DNA from: Fistularia commersonii
Lineage: Eukaryota > Chordata > Actinopteri > Syngnathiformes > Fistulariidae
Assembly: GCA_037954325.1 (NCBI GenBank)
Contig: JBBMNZ010000014.1
Span: 14,275,956-14,339,955 of the forward strand
Length of the DNA: 64,000 bases
Direction: 5' to 3'
Below, in pieces: positions 38,601 to 49,734 of the stretch; position 1 is the first letter of the stretch, and each line of letters starts with the position of its first letter. The translations under genes and the position numbers were made by a program. Under the pieces are notes generated by a model. The model did no database searches, was not told where the DNA came from, and worked only from the letters and a program-made list of their open reading frames with translations.

Positions 38601-41600
38601 AGGAAACTGGAGAACATGGAGGAAGAACATGCAAACTCCACTGTGGGAATCGAACCAGGATCCTTCATGCTGTGAGGTGGAAGCACTAACCTCTGTGTCA
38701 GCATGCTCGCCAAGTACATCACCTCTTTTGTCAAAAATGTAAAATTAAGTAAAAATAAAATAAGAGAAGGAAAGCAGGGAGTATAGTATAGGCGGGGGTT
38801 AGGGAGGGTACCTATTTTAATAAATCACATCTGTCACTGTAAATAAATATTTTCTGTGAAAACAAATCATCATCACAAAAGGGGATGTCATTAACTCACC
38901 ATATCCAGCGTATAGAGGCCAGCAAACGTTGCTCTTAACTGCTGCACTATATCTGTCCGATCAGGGAAGAACCTCTCCAGGACTCCAGGTTTCGTAAGGA
39001 CCTGCTGCACCTTCTTGGTACCAGCCAGATGAGTGCTGATATCTGGGCATTTCACAGCCAAAGAACGTTCCATCAGGAGACGAGCCTCCCATGTCTACAA
39101 TTAAAAGGATATATTCGGACACAGTTTCTTATGCAGCAGTGGCTAAATGGCAGTGGAGCAAAAGACGACACTGATCTCTGATTAAATTCCAGGCTAGGAG
39201 GCCAACAGTTGTTTTTTTTACATTTAGCAGAAATATAAACAGTAAAATGAAATCTATGTCAACTGGCTGGAAAGTTTGCTTTGTTTGTCAAAGCTAAATA
39301 CTCCAATATATCAACTAGTGTGGTAACAACTACAATTTGCCAAACAGCATTGGGGGATTTTGAAGCAAGTACTGACTCTTGAATAGTTGGTGTTTTTCCC
39401 AAACAGTGGGCACATTGAGCAGCAGAGCATAAACAAGTTTGTTTTACTGACAGAGGGTTGGGCAGCATTTGACCTCAGGCTGACAACAGCGAAAGAGGAA
39501 TGAGGTGGAGAAGCAGATTGACATTGTAAGCGAGGATTCACGAGGGGGATTTCAAAAAAATACCAGAGCAAGCAGCCTCCATTGACCACATTTTATCATC
39601 ATTCTTGGCTGTCAGGTTGTCTAACAGATGCTGTCTGGTTCAGTGCATGTTTCTACTTGCTGGACGAAACGGTCTCTAGCCATGTACGCAGACAGGGCCG
39701 TTATTCAACAAAGTAGAGATGTTAATTTTTAGCCTTTTAACCAGTGAGAAACTGGTTAAAATGTATCTATAATCACTAAACACATCCCTGTGGTAAGACT
39801 ATGGAGGGTATCTAGACATTTTCAGATCTGTGTCGGTCATTTCGAATTCTGAGGACATGTTTTGATGTATTCACACCTTTTCAGAAACATAGTGGTGAGG
39901 CATATACCCATTCCTGAAATACACAACAGCAACCTCCCGATCATCGCTGAAAGACAAACAAGAATTACAATAAAACAACATGTTTGGAACTACTGGTGAT
40001 AAATATCTCTTTCATATATACAGTTTAGAGCTGTTCTAGGAGTCACATTCGTGTTAGTTCAACAAACTTACATAAACAGCCTCTTTTCCTGATCAAGGAA
40101 ACCTGTGTTAGAAATATCATCAAACCTTTTCCTTATGGTTTGAATCTTCCTGAAATAAATGAAAAAGTTTGGTGGTTGGAAAAGGTGCGACATCAGGAAA
40201 GAGACAGCAATCAAATAATTTGTTTACCATTAAATGTGGTAACGTGTGAAAAAAGTAGTTCCTCTGAACTAAATCCTTACCTCTTCCACAACTCATTCTC
40301 AATGTAGCGGTGATCTATTATATTCCTCTGGTTCGCTTCAACCAAGAACATGACGACTGCACTGTAATTACATCAGTTTGTACTGTAAAATGCACTTGAA
40401 ATATTATCAGTCTTTGTTATAGTGGTTGAACTGCAGATCTTGACATTTTTCACTGTAAGTACAAATAATGTCTCCCCCAAGTAATGTCTTAGGACAATAT
40501 GAATCACGGACTAATTTTTAAACAACCGTTACCATGACATTTTGGAATGAATTGGGCACAACTATTTCAATTTCTTTCACTGTGATGGGTTTAACAGTAA
40601 ATAATACTGTTCATAATGGGCTAACTGTTCTCAGGAAGTGGGTTAATTTCATTTTGGGTATGGAAGCAGTGAAGGTAACAGTAATATTACAAAATTCTTT
40701 GAAGGACAAAAATTAACAGTAAACAAGGTCTGCTTTATTTGATAAATGTAAAGTTTGGAAAAACAGGACATCAAAAAACATTAAGTGAAACAACTGATCA
40801 GCATTTGAACCATTTCCTTGAGTACTGCATTCTAGCAGGTGACATAATGGAGAGTCGTGAAATAAAATGATTTTGGTTCCAAACCCAGTCAGTGTGGAAC
40901 AAACCTATTTTAAAATACTGGCAAAATGACTTGTGGTTCTATTGTCATTATCATGATCAGTGGTGCTCTACAGCTAAAATACTTATAACAGCTTTCAATC
41001 TATTGAGGTTTTTCTCAAGACTTTGGAGTTTTTGAATGTTCATCAAGAACACCATTCATAAAGTCCGGCACTGATGATTGCATGGAAGACTTGGCCTGCA
41101 ATATCTGTTCTACTTATAGATCAGCGGTCAGGAACCTATGGCTTGTGAGCCATATATTGCTCTTCGGGTGACGGCATATGGCTCCCAGACATTTTTGAGT
41201 TGAAAAGAAAAAAATCAGTTTAGAACTGATTTTAAAATACTTGTGATATTTCTTCATAATACTGTGTCATTATAAAGTAAACAGAAATTAGTTTTGAAGA
41301 TAAATTTTTCGGGTCACCTGTCGGTCGGGTCGGGAACCATTGGCTTCCGAGCACGTCCGGGTCATTGTAAAGGTGAAGAAATGTATCAAATGGCCAACTA
41401 GTTTATTTGCGTCAACCCTCGTAACAGAGAAGATGGCGAAAAGAAAAAAAACGAGGATTACTGTGCATTCCAGGCTGCGTGGACAGAGGAATTTGCATTT
41501 GTGGAGAGAGCAGGATCTGCGGTATTTCTAATATGCTATGATAAAATTGCATCGATGGAACGGTCAAATATAAAGCGGCACTTCGAATGAATCCATGCAG

Positions 41601-44600
41601 CACCAGAGGTCGCATTAAAAGTAAGACATATTTAATTTATTATACGTTAAAAATACTATATGGCTCTCGATGAAATATATTTAGAAATATTTGGCTTTTA
41701 TGGCTCTCCCAGCCAAAAAGGTTCCCGACAAAGTCATCTAACCGTGTCTTAAAGGACCTTGCTTTGTGCACTGTGCCCAGGGGCACATTCATGCTGAAAC
41801 AGAGAAGGGACGACCGAGAACAGGTTGGTAGCAAAGAATTGTCTAAAATGTCTATGCGCTGGAATGGAACAAAAGGGCCAAGCCCAGCACCTGAAAAACA
41901 AACCTTTAAACCTATTATCCCTCTTCCACCGAACTTTAGAAACAGACAGGAAATACTGTTGTCTCCCGACATCTGCCAAACCCAGACTGAGCCCAGTGTT
42001 GGCGGGCTTAACGCCACTGTATCCTATGCTTGGTGATGTAAGGCATGCATGAAGCTGCCCACTCAGTAGGTCCATTCCATGAAGCTTTCAACACAATGTT
42101 TTGTGTTGATTTGACAACTAGAGGAAATTTGGAACTTGGCAGCAATTGAGTGAACAGTGTTGGCAAGTCTTACACACCATGTGCTAAGAAACTTGCTGTG
42201 TGAATTTATTTAACAACATGCTTAAACCTGTGTCTTCACCTCTTTTTCACACTCTCCGTTGCTCTGGACTGTTGACCCCAAGTGCCTGAAATCCTCCAAC
42301 TTCTTGATCTCCACTCCCTGTAGCTTCACCGTTCCACCCGAGTTCCTCTCATTCCTCTCCTTTCCAGTGTATAGGTCCACCTTTCTAGATATTCCTCAAC
42401 CTGTTCTCTGCTCTCGCTACAGATCACAATGTCAACTGCAAACATCATGGTATAATAACAGAGCTCCTCTCTTGGCACTCTGTCATATGCTTTGTCTATT
42501 TCATTGAGTATTTTGAAGTGTAAAATAATTTCCACCAAAATTCAAGGAGAAGGTCAAATACAGGCAGGCCTTTATTTGAAGCATTTATCTCTACTCATTA
42601 CACATGTATAACATACTTGTGGATAGCTTCCTGTATTTGAATGGTCAACTTTGATATGTCTCAAAATTGTTTGGGGATTTTCACCCAATTATTATGAAAG
42701 ATGACATGTTCAAAAAAGAAAAAAAAAAACTGAAAATTATAAGTGTTATAAACTGGTGAACAATGGTACAACTGTATTTAAACTGGTTAGGTTTTCCTTT
42801 AGTTTGAGAAAAATCATTACCGTACTGACTACAAGAAGTACTTTAACAGGCCCTACCTCTCTGATCCATAGAGCTCCCAGGCCTTGGCCAAACCTTTGGC
42901 TTGGCACACAGCAGAGTTGTTGTCCAAGATAAGCTTCATCTCTTCCTGCCGTCCAGCCACGTTAAGGATGTGTCTGTCAGTGGGTAAAGAACTTGAGTCA
43001 ATCTTATACCATGATCATATCTTATAACCATCAAGCATAACATTGTCAATTTGTCTCAGTTATTGCTCCAACCTATTTGAAACAAGAGCGGTGTAATTTT
43101 GTCAAACCTAAAGACTTTTACATTAAGCCCTATATTATGTGAGTGTAAAGTATAAAGTGACATTTTGCCCGAGTCAATTTGCCACTTGCTGTATATATAA
43201 TCAGCATTGATGGTATATGAGGTCCAGTGAGATGATTCCTTAAGTGTGTGTTGCTTGATGCATATACTTGGCTTCCAAATTGAGCTTGCTATTGAAATGC
43301 ACATGGACACAAACTAAATCTACATTGGACATTTTTGCTAAAAAACAAAGTCAATCTTACATATTTTCACATTACGTCAATAAGCTATGAATTTGAATAG
43401 GCTTGGATTATACCCATCCAGCAGAATGGGGGCAATTTGTATTTCCTCTTGTTTTATTACAGTGGAAATTGGTGACCATTCACATCAGTGTTTGTGAAGA
43501 TATTGGAGATAGGTTTTCTGGGACACTCCAGATATGTTTAATTGGTTTTAAACTCAACCTTTCCTCAGCATAATGCTGAAATTAGTTTTCCATTTCATTT
43601 ATAAAACATTTCCCTTGATGAACAATAACAGTCTATTTCTGCTCCAATCTTTTTAGCTTCACTTCTGAAGTAGGTTGGTAAGTATGACATTCACATTAAT
43701 ATCAGCACAACATAAGTTATGTTTCTGCCCTAAAAAGACTTTAATATCTTGAACCAAAACGATAAAAAACTATTGCTTTTATCCAGCCAATGAAATAAAG
43801 CTCTCATCTTCCTCCACAGATGATAATTTGTGCACATTTCCAATATGAAGTTGTTTTTCAACGTCTGGAAACCAACAACGCAAATGTTACATTTAATGAC
43901 TGGGATGTAACGGCAAAAGTCTTACATCATTCTGCTCAGATTTCTGATCTTTCATCTGTCAGTCTGTCATCAATTCTTGAGCAATTAATCGTGGTAATGG
44001 ATTCATTTGTTGGACTACTCAACCAAGAAGACAACTCAGCTTTCAGTGACAATGGCACACGCTGAAGAACTTATTGCCTAAATCCACGCGATTTGATTAG
44101 ACTAATGCTGATTTTCTAAATGTAATCACTTGCAGGTTGTATGCTGATGACTATCTTACCGATGTACATCAGGCGTGCGGGAAGAAAGGCCTCCAAAACT
44201 AGCAGCTATAGTGTTTATCTCAACCTGTTTCAGAGATGATGACCCATCCTCTCTCTGGTCCAGCATGTAGTCAGAGCGGTTAAGACCTAAAGCAACAGAC
44301 TGAAAGCAATATAAAAAGTTTTTACAGTTATCACATGCCCTAAATAGAGTGCTTTTCTACAGCCTGCAGCATCAGTAAGCCCTGTGACCCTGCTGACATT
44401 TTCTCGACCCCTCCTCTCTTAAGACTACTTTTCACGACATGCTCCTTTGCACTTCCAATAACCCCAGTTCTGATTTCCCATTTTTAATGATTTCATTTTT
44501 TCTGCTAGGCACAATAAAGCAGAGGAACTTCCTTGTATGTGAAAATAACTTTTTTATTGTATGCATTTATTCCAAGTAGAGGCAGGTTTTTATGCATGAT

Positions 44601-47600
44601 TTTGGTTTCTATTTTCTCCTTTTTAATCTGTAAGCATTTAGTTACAATGTTAGCTGTAAAAACTTAATACATATTTTACTGCTAATATCTAATAGAAGAT
44701 TTATGGACGTAGTGAGAGAGGATAAGAACGTATTTGGTGTGAGAGAGGAGGACACAGAGAATATGGTTAGATGGAAAAGGTTGAGTCGGAAAAGGGAAAA
44801 GGGAAAAGCTGAAAGGAGAACAAGAAGTCCAATAGACAACTGTTTTTCAGACTAATGTCTAAGAATCACAAAATACATTTGAAATATTGTAAGAACTCTT
44901 CACAACAGACAACTTAAATATTCATATTTTGCAAATATTAAAATGTCTGATTTGGCTGAAGTGATGATCCTCACCAAAAACAGAATGACATAAATAAACC
45001 ACTTTTGAATCAGAACCATTGAGAGATTCAGTTGCCAAGATGCCCCTTTGAGCCAAGCCCCTCTCCAGTTGTTCATACAACCAGTAGCAATCACTTTGAG
45101 GCAAATATGTGATAAAAGTAATTCTTGTTAGAGCTTTAGAACATAACTTTCATTAAAGTAATGTGACACGACCCATATTTTTTTCCTTCTGTCTTATGTT
45201 GGACAAACCTTTATTAAAAAAAATTAAAGGTAATCAATAATTGAAATAGTAATAAAATCATGTGATATTGCTATGATCCAAATACAGTAAAATCAAATTA
45301 ATAAGGCATATCAGAAATCACTTATTTTTGCCTCATGTAATTAATTTGGGAACACCAGAATGAATAAATATGCAAAAATGACAGCCATAAGACAGTTTTT
45401 AACCTAGCTTTGAGGAGAATATCATTCATCACTCCACTTTTTGAAGCACATTTATTCAGATTGTGCCAGTTTTCCAAATGTGCTGTATGATATAGGGTTT
45501 ATTGGATCACTCCATTTTTGTTGTTGAAATGCTTACATGTTCTTGAGTGTCAAGAAAACCGCCTTCAAATAAAATGTATTATTATGATTATAATTGTTAA
45601 TACTGCATATTTGTTACTTCATTTCCACAGAGGTGAATAGTATTGGTGTATAGATTTAGCAGGTTCCCACTGACATTTAGGCATGACTCTATACAAGAGG
45701 AAAGAATACATGTTTAAAGACAAATATAGCAACATTAACTGAGGTTTCAAAAGCTTAATTCATTTATTTAGTACGTGACGGAAGGGAGTTGAAAACCTGT
45801 CATATTACTTAACAGGTTTTGTTTCATATTGCCTGTCATATTGCTATTGAAAAATGGTATATTGAATATGTTAATCCAATTTAACCTCTTGATAGCATTC
45901 CTCCTTGTATCCAAAGAGCCACAAGTTACAGAAGCTGTTGTTTTGGAAGGACCTCTGGTATGATTATCAATTTAAAGATAAGCAGTAGCTGTAGTATTAT
46001 CAGCAGCAGAAGGATTTTTCTTTGCTTTTGATGTAATAAAAATGTAAAAAAGAAAATTCAAGTTGTGGTAAAGTTCCATATCTGATATAATGACTTACCT
46101 GTGTTCTTCCTTCTTTCAAGATTTGCTGGTGGATTTTGAACAACCTCGCAGTGAAATCATCTACAGCAGTGGTGCTATAATCAGAGAATATAACCCCATT
46201 AAACTCTGGAATTTTTTTGGGTGATTAGTCAAAAGATTAGTACAACACCCCTCCTTTTTCAGCTTCGACAGCTCTGTCCTCTACTCTGCCTTTGTCCTCT
46301 TGATCTTCCCCTACAAACCACGATCCTATTCTGTCTGGCTACACTCTCACCTACAGTGACTTGCAGTCACTAATCTCTTTCAGGTTACCTCGTCTATACA
46401 AGATGTAGTTTACTTGCGTGCTCCTACTTCCGCTCTTATAAGTTACCCTATCTTCCTGTCTTTTCTGGAAAGGGTGTTCACTACAGCCATTTCTGTCCCT
46501 CTGCATTACTATGCTGGATACCATATCTGCCCATCACTTCTTCATCCCCTCTTTTGCCTTCACCAACATATCCACTGAAGTCTGTACCAATTACTAGTCT
46601 CTCATGTCTGGGGATAAGCTGCATCACTTCATCTAACTCATTCCAGAACTTCTCCTCAAACTCACATCCCACCTGTGGGGCATAGCCACTAACAACATTG
46701 AGCATCACACCTTCAATTTACAGTTTCAGACTGATAAGTCGATCTGACATTCTTTTCACCTCTTTTCACCTGACACGACCCTCTACATTTATCCGAGCTT
46801 GGGACCGGCTCAGGGAGACACTGGCCCATGCCTCTGAGGCTGGCTCAGGGGAAGAGTCCTGTGATTTTGTGGGTTATATTTACAAAACATTTCCAAAAGT
46901 AAAAAAAAAATCACAACAACACAAACAAGAACCAAAACATTGCCAGACAATAGCCATGTCTTCCTGAAATAAAGGCCATAATCTGTATGTTTTGACCAAA
47001 AATACATAAACAAACAAACAAATAAATAAATAAATAAATAAAACAGTTAACACAGGATCACTGCTTATGGTATGCTACATAAACTCATATGATAGCAAGT
47101 TTCAAACCCAACATAAAAACTAGGCTAATATCCTACCTGGCAAGAGCTTCATGCAGAAACTCTGAGTCCTGACTGATCTTGTCCACCAACGTATTGAAGT
47201 GAACTTGCACAGACAAAGCCTGATCGAACAGTTCCTTTGGGACAGGTGTAGGAAAGAGTGTGATAGGGGCGTATGTCACCAACTGAAAAAAAGATGCAGG
47301 GAGTACACTTTTAAGAGAATATGAAAATTGATTTGGCAAAACATCAGTCAGATTGTTTGAACAGTGTTGAAGGACTGAATTTTAGCACCTGCAGCAACAC
47401 ACTTAACAAGGGTGTGTCCTAAATCCTGGGGACACTGTTAGCATACCACAACAGTTTAAAATAATGGGGCTTCAGTAACTGTCGCCGCATCTTTACAGCA
47501 CACAGCTCTATGGAATGAGCACTGATCATATCTGCTGTTTTTCCTGGCAATGCTAACCAGATTCTAGATAATTTTGTGAGTTTTATAATATATGCCTTCA

Positions 47601-48548
47601 AAATGAATTTTTATGGATATTTATCTAAGCATAACGTCCTTGCAGTAATGACACCTATTTTACAATATCAGGGGTTTTTATAAGTGCGGTTGCATCAGCT
47701 TCCACCCTGATAGATCACAAATAGTGTTAAAATCCCATCCGCCTATTTATTTGCTTTGAATGGACTATTTATTATAGCTCACAGTCTAATACACACATGC
47801 CACTATATTCAAGAGTATAGCATCATCAGTGGTATCCCTTTTAAATAATGTTTTTTAAAATGCTTTTTTTTTTAATAAAAATGATTGTTTTCCCTACATT
47901 TGTCAGAAAATTGTCACTAAGAACTATAATCTTTCTCAACCGGGGTGTGACTTTTCCCAGTCTGCCCTTGTACTTGTGCAGCAAGAATTTTAAGTTTTAG
48001 TATGTGTATCATTATGAGGGGTTCACATGAATCTTTGGAGTGATTTGAGACATGCAGCAAGAGAATCCAGGTCCAGGTTGCATGGGCAGGCCAACCGGTT
48101 GGGACTCAAAGGTAACTAGCTGGGTACTTAATTCATCCCTGGGGGAGTTTCACAGTTCCAGCAGTGCATAAGATCAGGTTACTAACTACAAAGAAGACAT
48201 GCAATAAATATTAGTAAAAACCAAACATTGACACATTTAGGTGCAAAAATGTGCACAGGTATTTACACTTCACTCTTGCAATTTGACAACCATTAGACAT
48301 TATAAAACATTAGAATTTTTAAAAATATGGTTGACTGAAAAAATTAATAGGTGGCTTTTTGTTTAAATTTTTTGTTCGAGACAAATAAGTAATCATAAAT
48401 ACAACTAACATCTCACCTCTGACGAGTTAGGAGTTTCTTGTATTCTCATCAGGACACCATGTAGAAGAGCTGCGTCTTTTGCTATATCTGCTAAGTCTTT
48501 TATGAAAGTTTTATTCATCATTACTTCATCTGGAATTCCCTGGGCCAT
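35627..48548 (-). CDS. gss: Glutathione synthetase
   Basis: Twelve joined coding exons on the minus strand are 48548-48417, 47282-47137, 46174-46099, 44299-44160, 42973-42857, 40361-40281, 40149-40072, 39946-39877, 39094-38900, 37629-37548, 36583-36394 and 35750-35627. They encode 476 residues (human GSS 474). All junctions are GT-AG, and phases join without error. The enzyme adds glycine to gamma-glutamylcysteine with ATP in the cytosol, normally as a homodimer. Conserved blocks include NRSDYM (Arg126), the metal-binding EINTI (Glu145, Asn147), VYFRNGYMP, AGTKKVQQ, RATFAGLY and the ATP-binding glycine triad REGGGNN (Glu370). The C-terminus has HLLRTK and GGVAAGVAVLDNP. Human MNKHVGHLLRTK is MNECAGHLLRTK here, the most visible departure. 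The start at MAQGIPDEV fits the human N-terminus in position, and a 16-base untranslated stretch precedes it in the exon. The human gene also has twelve coding exons plus a non-coding first exon. Introns carry several transposon relics. Confidence 0.97.
37845..38085 (+). mobile_element. tRNA-derived SINE in gss intron 9
   Basis: The copy starts with an A-box-like CATGGTGCAGGAGGTAGAGC and a B-box-like TGGTTCCATTCC. The family phrases TTGAGCAAGACACTGAAACC, ACGACTCCCCTGGC and CATCCATGATGGGTTAA follow. It is antisense to gss and in the same family as 34075-34330. Confidence 0.7.
38395..38705 (-). mobile_element. (ATGG)n-type SINE in gss intron 9
   Basis: Read on the minus strand it has a tRNA head (GAGGTTAGTGCTTCCACC, then CCTGGTTCGATTCCCAC). 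The body contains GGAGTTTGCATGTTC and GCGATTGACAGGTGGAC, and it ends with a short GATGGATAG tail. It is the same family as 17050-17443 and lies in gss orientation. Confidence 0.7.
41120..41745 (+). mobile_element. hAT-type DNA transposon relic in gss intron 5
   Basis: The ends are imperfect terminal inverted repeats: the left has GGTCAGGAACCTATGGCT, and the right end reverse-complemented has TGTCGGGAACCTTTTTGGCT. Between them, a frame starting at 41434 (MAKRKK) and its frameshifted continuation resemble the N-terminal BED-type zinc finger of ZBED5/Zaphod-like hAT transposases (TEEFAFVERAGSAV, NIKRHFE). A stop and frameshift break it, and the catalytic domain is absent. Confidence 0.65.
42245..42540 (-). 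mobile_element. RTE-like LINE fragment in gss intron 5
   Basis: The minus strand reads DKAYDRVPREEL followed by TMMFAVDIVICSESREQVEE and LERRGMRG. In intact relatives a stretch of RT of roughly 90 codons separates the first two blocks, so an internal deletion joins them. The catalytic FADD motif reads FAVD, so the copy is inactive on two counts. It is the same family as 30340, 31110, 44690 and 46250. Confidence 0.7.
43820..44065 (+). CDS. Orphan 81-codon ORF inside gss intron 4, antisense
   Basis: An ATG-initiated frame directly follows a good splice acceptor (TTCCTCCACAG). The product has protein-like composition, with phrases NANVTFNDWDVTAKVLHHSA and SSILEQLIVVMDSFVGLL. It slightly resembles the helical region preceding the GPS motif of adhesion GPCRs. 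No neighbouring exon was found. A GTGGTAATG near 43991-43999 could serve as a donor, otherwise the frame runs to TGA at 44063-44065. It might be an exon relic, part of an unrecognised element, or chance. Confidence 0.2.
   Translation: MIICAHFQYEVVFQRLETNNANVTFNDWDVTAKVLHHSAQISDLSSVSLSSILEQLIVVMDSFVGLLNQEDNSAFSDNGTR
44690..44832 (+). mobile_element. RTE-like LINE 3' end in gss intron 3
   Basis: The phrases GAGAGAGGAGGACACAGAGA and ATGGTTAGATGGAAAAGG and the A/G-rich tail match the 3' ends at 11450 and 30560. Only the extreme 3' part remains. Confidence 0.6.
46250..46745 (-). mobile_element. RTE-like LINE endonuclease fragment in gss intron 2
   Basis: The minus strand reads LNVVSGYAPQVGCEFEEKFW, then LDEVMQLIPRHERLVIGTDF and VGEGKRGDEEVMGRYG. 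This is the apurinic-like endonuclease domain of the same LINE family as 42245; the usual GADFNGHVG block appears as GTDFSGYVG. Frameshifts follow, and no RT domain is attached. Confidence 0.7.
46750..46860 (+). mobile_element. Fragment of the SINE seen at 30830
   Basis: The block CATTTATCCGAGCTTGGGAC and the following GGCTCAGG...ACTGGCCCATGCC parallels the 3' part of the 30830-31035 repeat, directly beside the LINE endonuclease fragment. Confidence 0.45.
47015..47041. repeat. (AAAC)n/(AAAT)n tetranucleotide tract
   Basis: A short tandem of AAAC units passes into AAAT units in gss intron 2. Confidence 0.85.
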
Positions 48549-49152
48549 CTTGATTCCTTTTAATCTGTATGTAACACATGCATACAGAGAAGGCATAGTT
48601 TAGCATTTCAGAAAACACAGCAGGAGGCAAGTAGGAGTAACACTGAGCTCTTATTGTGGACTTTTTTTTTTTGTTTCATTATTTTCTTCCTTCTCCAGTA
48701 CTAGAAAAAACTAATGCCGAGGGAGTTGAAATACTGTTCTAAGAATCGCCTCTAAATGATGAGGCTATTTTTTTCGTGTTTGTAACATGTTGTTTAAGCT
48801 TATTTAGTGTGTGTAATACATAGGTTTCAATTAAAACACATATACCGTTGTGGTTAATTTAACATTGTAAAACATTTTGTAATGTTTACATGTAAAATGT
48901 CACACATTTTACATTGCACAGCGTTTCATTTCTTTCACTAAATCGCGTTTAAAAGTATTGCGCAGAGGTTTGCGATGATCACAGCACTAACACAATGAAA
49001 AATGATTAGAAAATCTGACATTAAAATTGTTTTAACAAACAATGTGCTGACGTTGTCCTTTGGCGGCTCTAGCCAGGAATGCATCTAATTCAACCGTAGC
49101 CAGGCAAAAGCGCAGTAAAACAGCAGATTTAGCTTGTTGCAAACAAGACTAC

Positions 49153-49460
49153 CTGGCGTTTAATACGCTGTCGCCATTAACGTAGGACGGCCAGAACAAA
49201 TCAGAAAATTACATATCACCTTATATGGACTTATTCCTCCAAATTTCTCAAAACTAGGGCGTCGTTGACTGACACAGCTGAAACGAGTCTTTTAAGCGAA
49301 ATATATCCCGTTGGGATCTGTTATTGGTTAAAATGAATCACATGCTCATCCGATGAGCCCGCCAATGAGAAGCCCGATGGCTTTTGGACAAGTGGTATTT
49401 AGAATAGATCCGGAGAACATCCGGTCCTTTCAAACAGCTGTGAAAAAGACTGTCTCGTTA
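49153..49460 (-). promoter_or_regulatory. gss: gss promoter and probable non-coding exon 1
   Basis: On the minus strand, CCAAT boxes appear in both orientations (ATTGG at 49323-49327 and CCAAT at 49362-49366 on the plus strand) ahead of a CpG-containing stretch. A possible donor (GCCAG|GTAGTC) follows at 49153/49152. Splicing to the acceptor at 48565-48566 would give a 16-base leader before the ATG. TGACACAGC near 49272 resembles the core of an antioxidant response element (TGACNNNGC), which would fit a glutathione gene, but its preceding base does not match the consensus. Confidence 0.45.
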
Positions 49461-49734
49461 TCAAATTTATTCATTTCCAAGAGACAGGCCTGAGGGTAAC
49501 CAACTGTATCTGGGAAATAATCAATGGGAGGAATGATAGAAATGATAATATGTGTCTCAGAATTTAAATATTTGCATGAATAGGAAAATATTTGAATGAT
49601 TCAAGGGTGAAATGTAACAGCAACAGGGTTACAAACGTCCGTTTAATAAGCAATAGCTGTTGTGAGTTCGGCAAAATGGGGGAAGGAACGAACAGTAATC
49701 GCTCTGCCTAGCATGACCCTGAATTAGAATCAAG

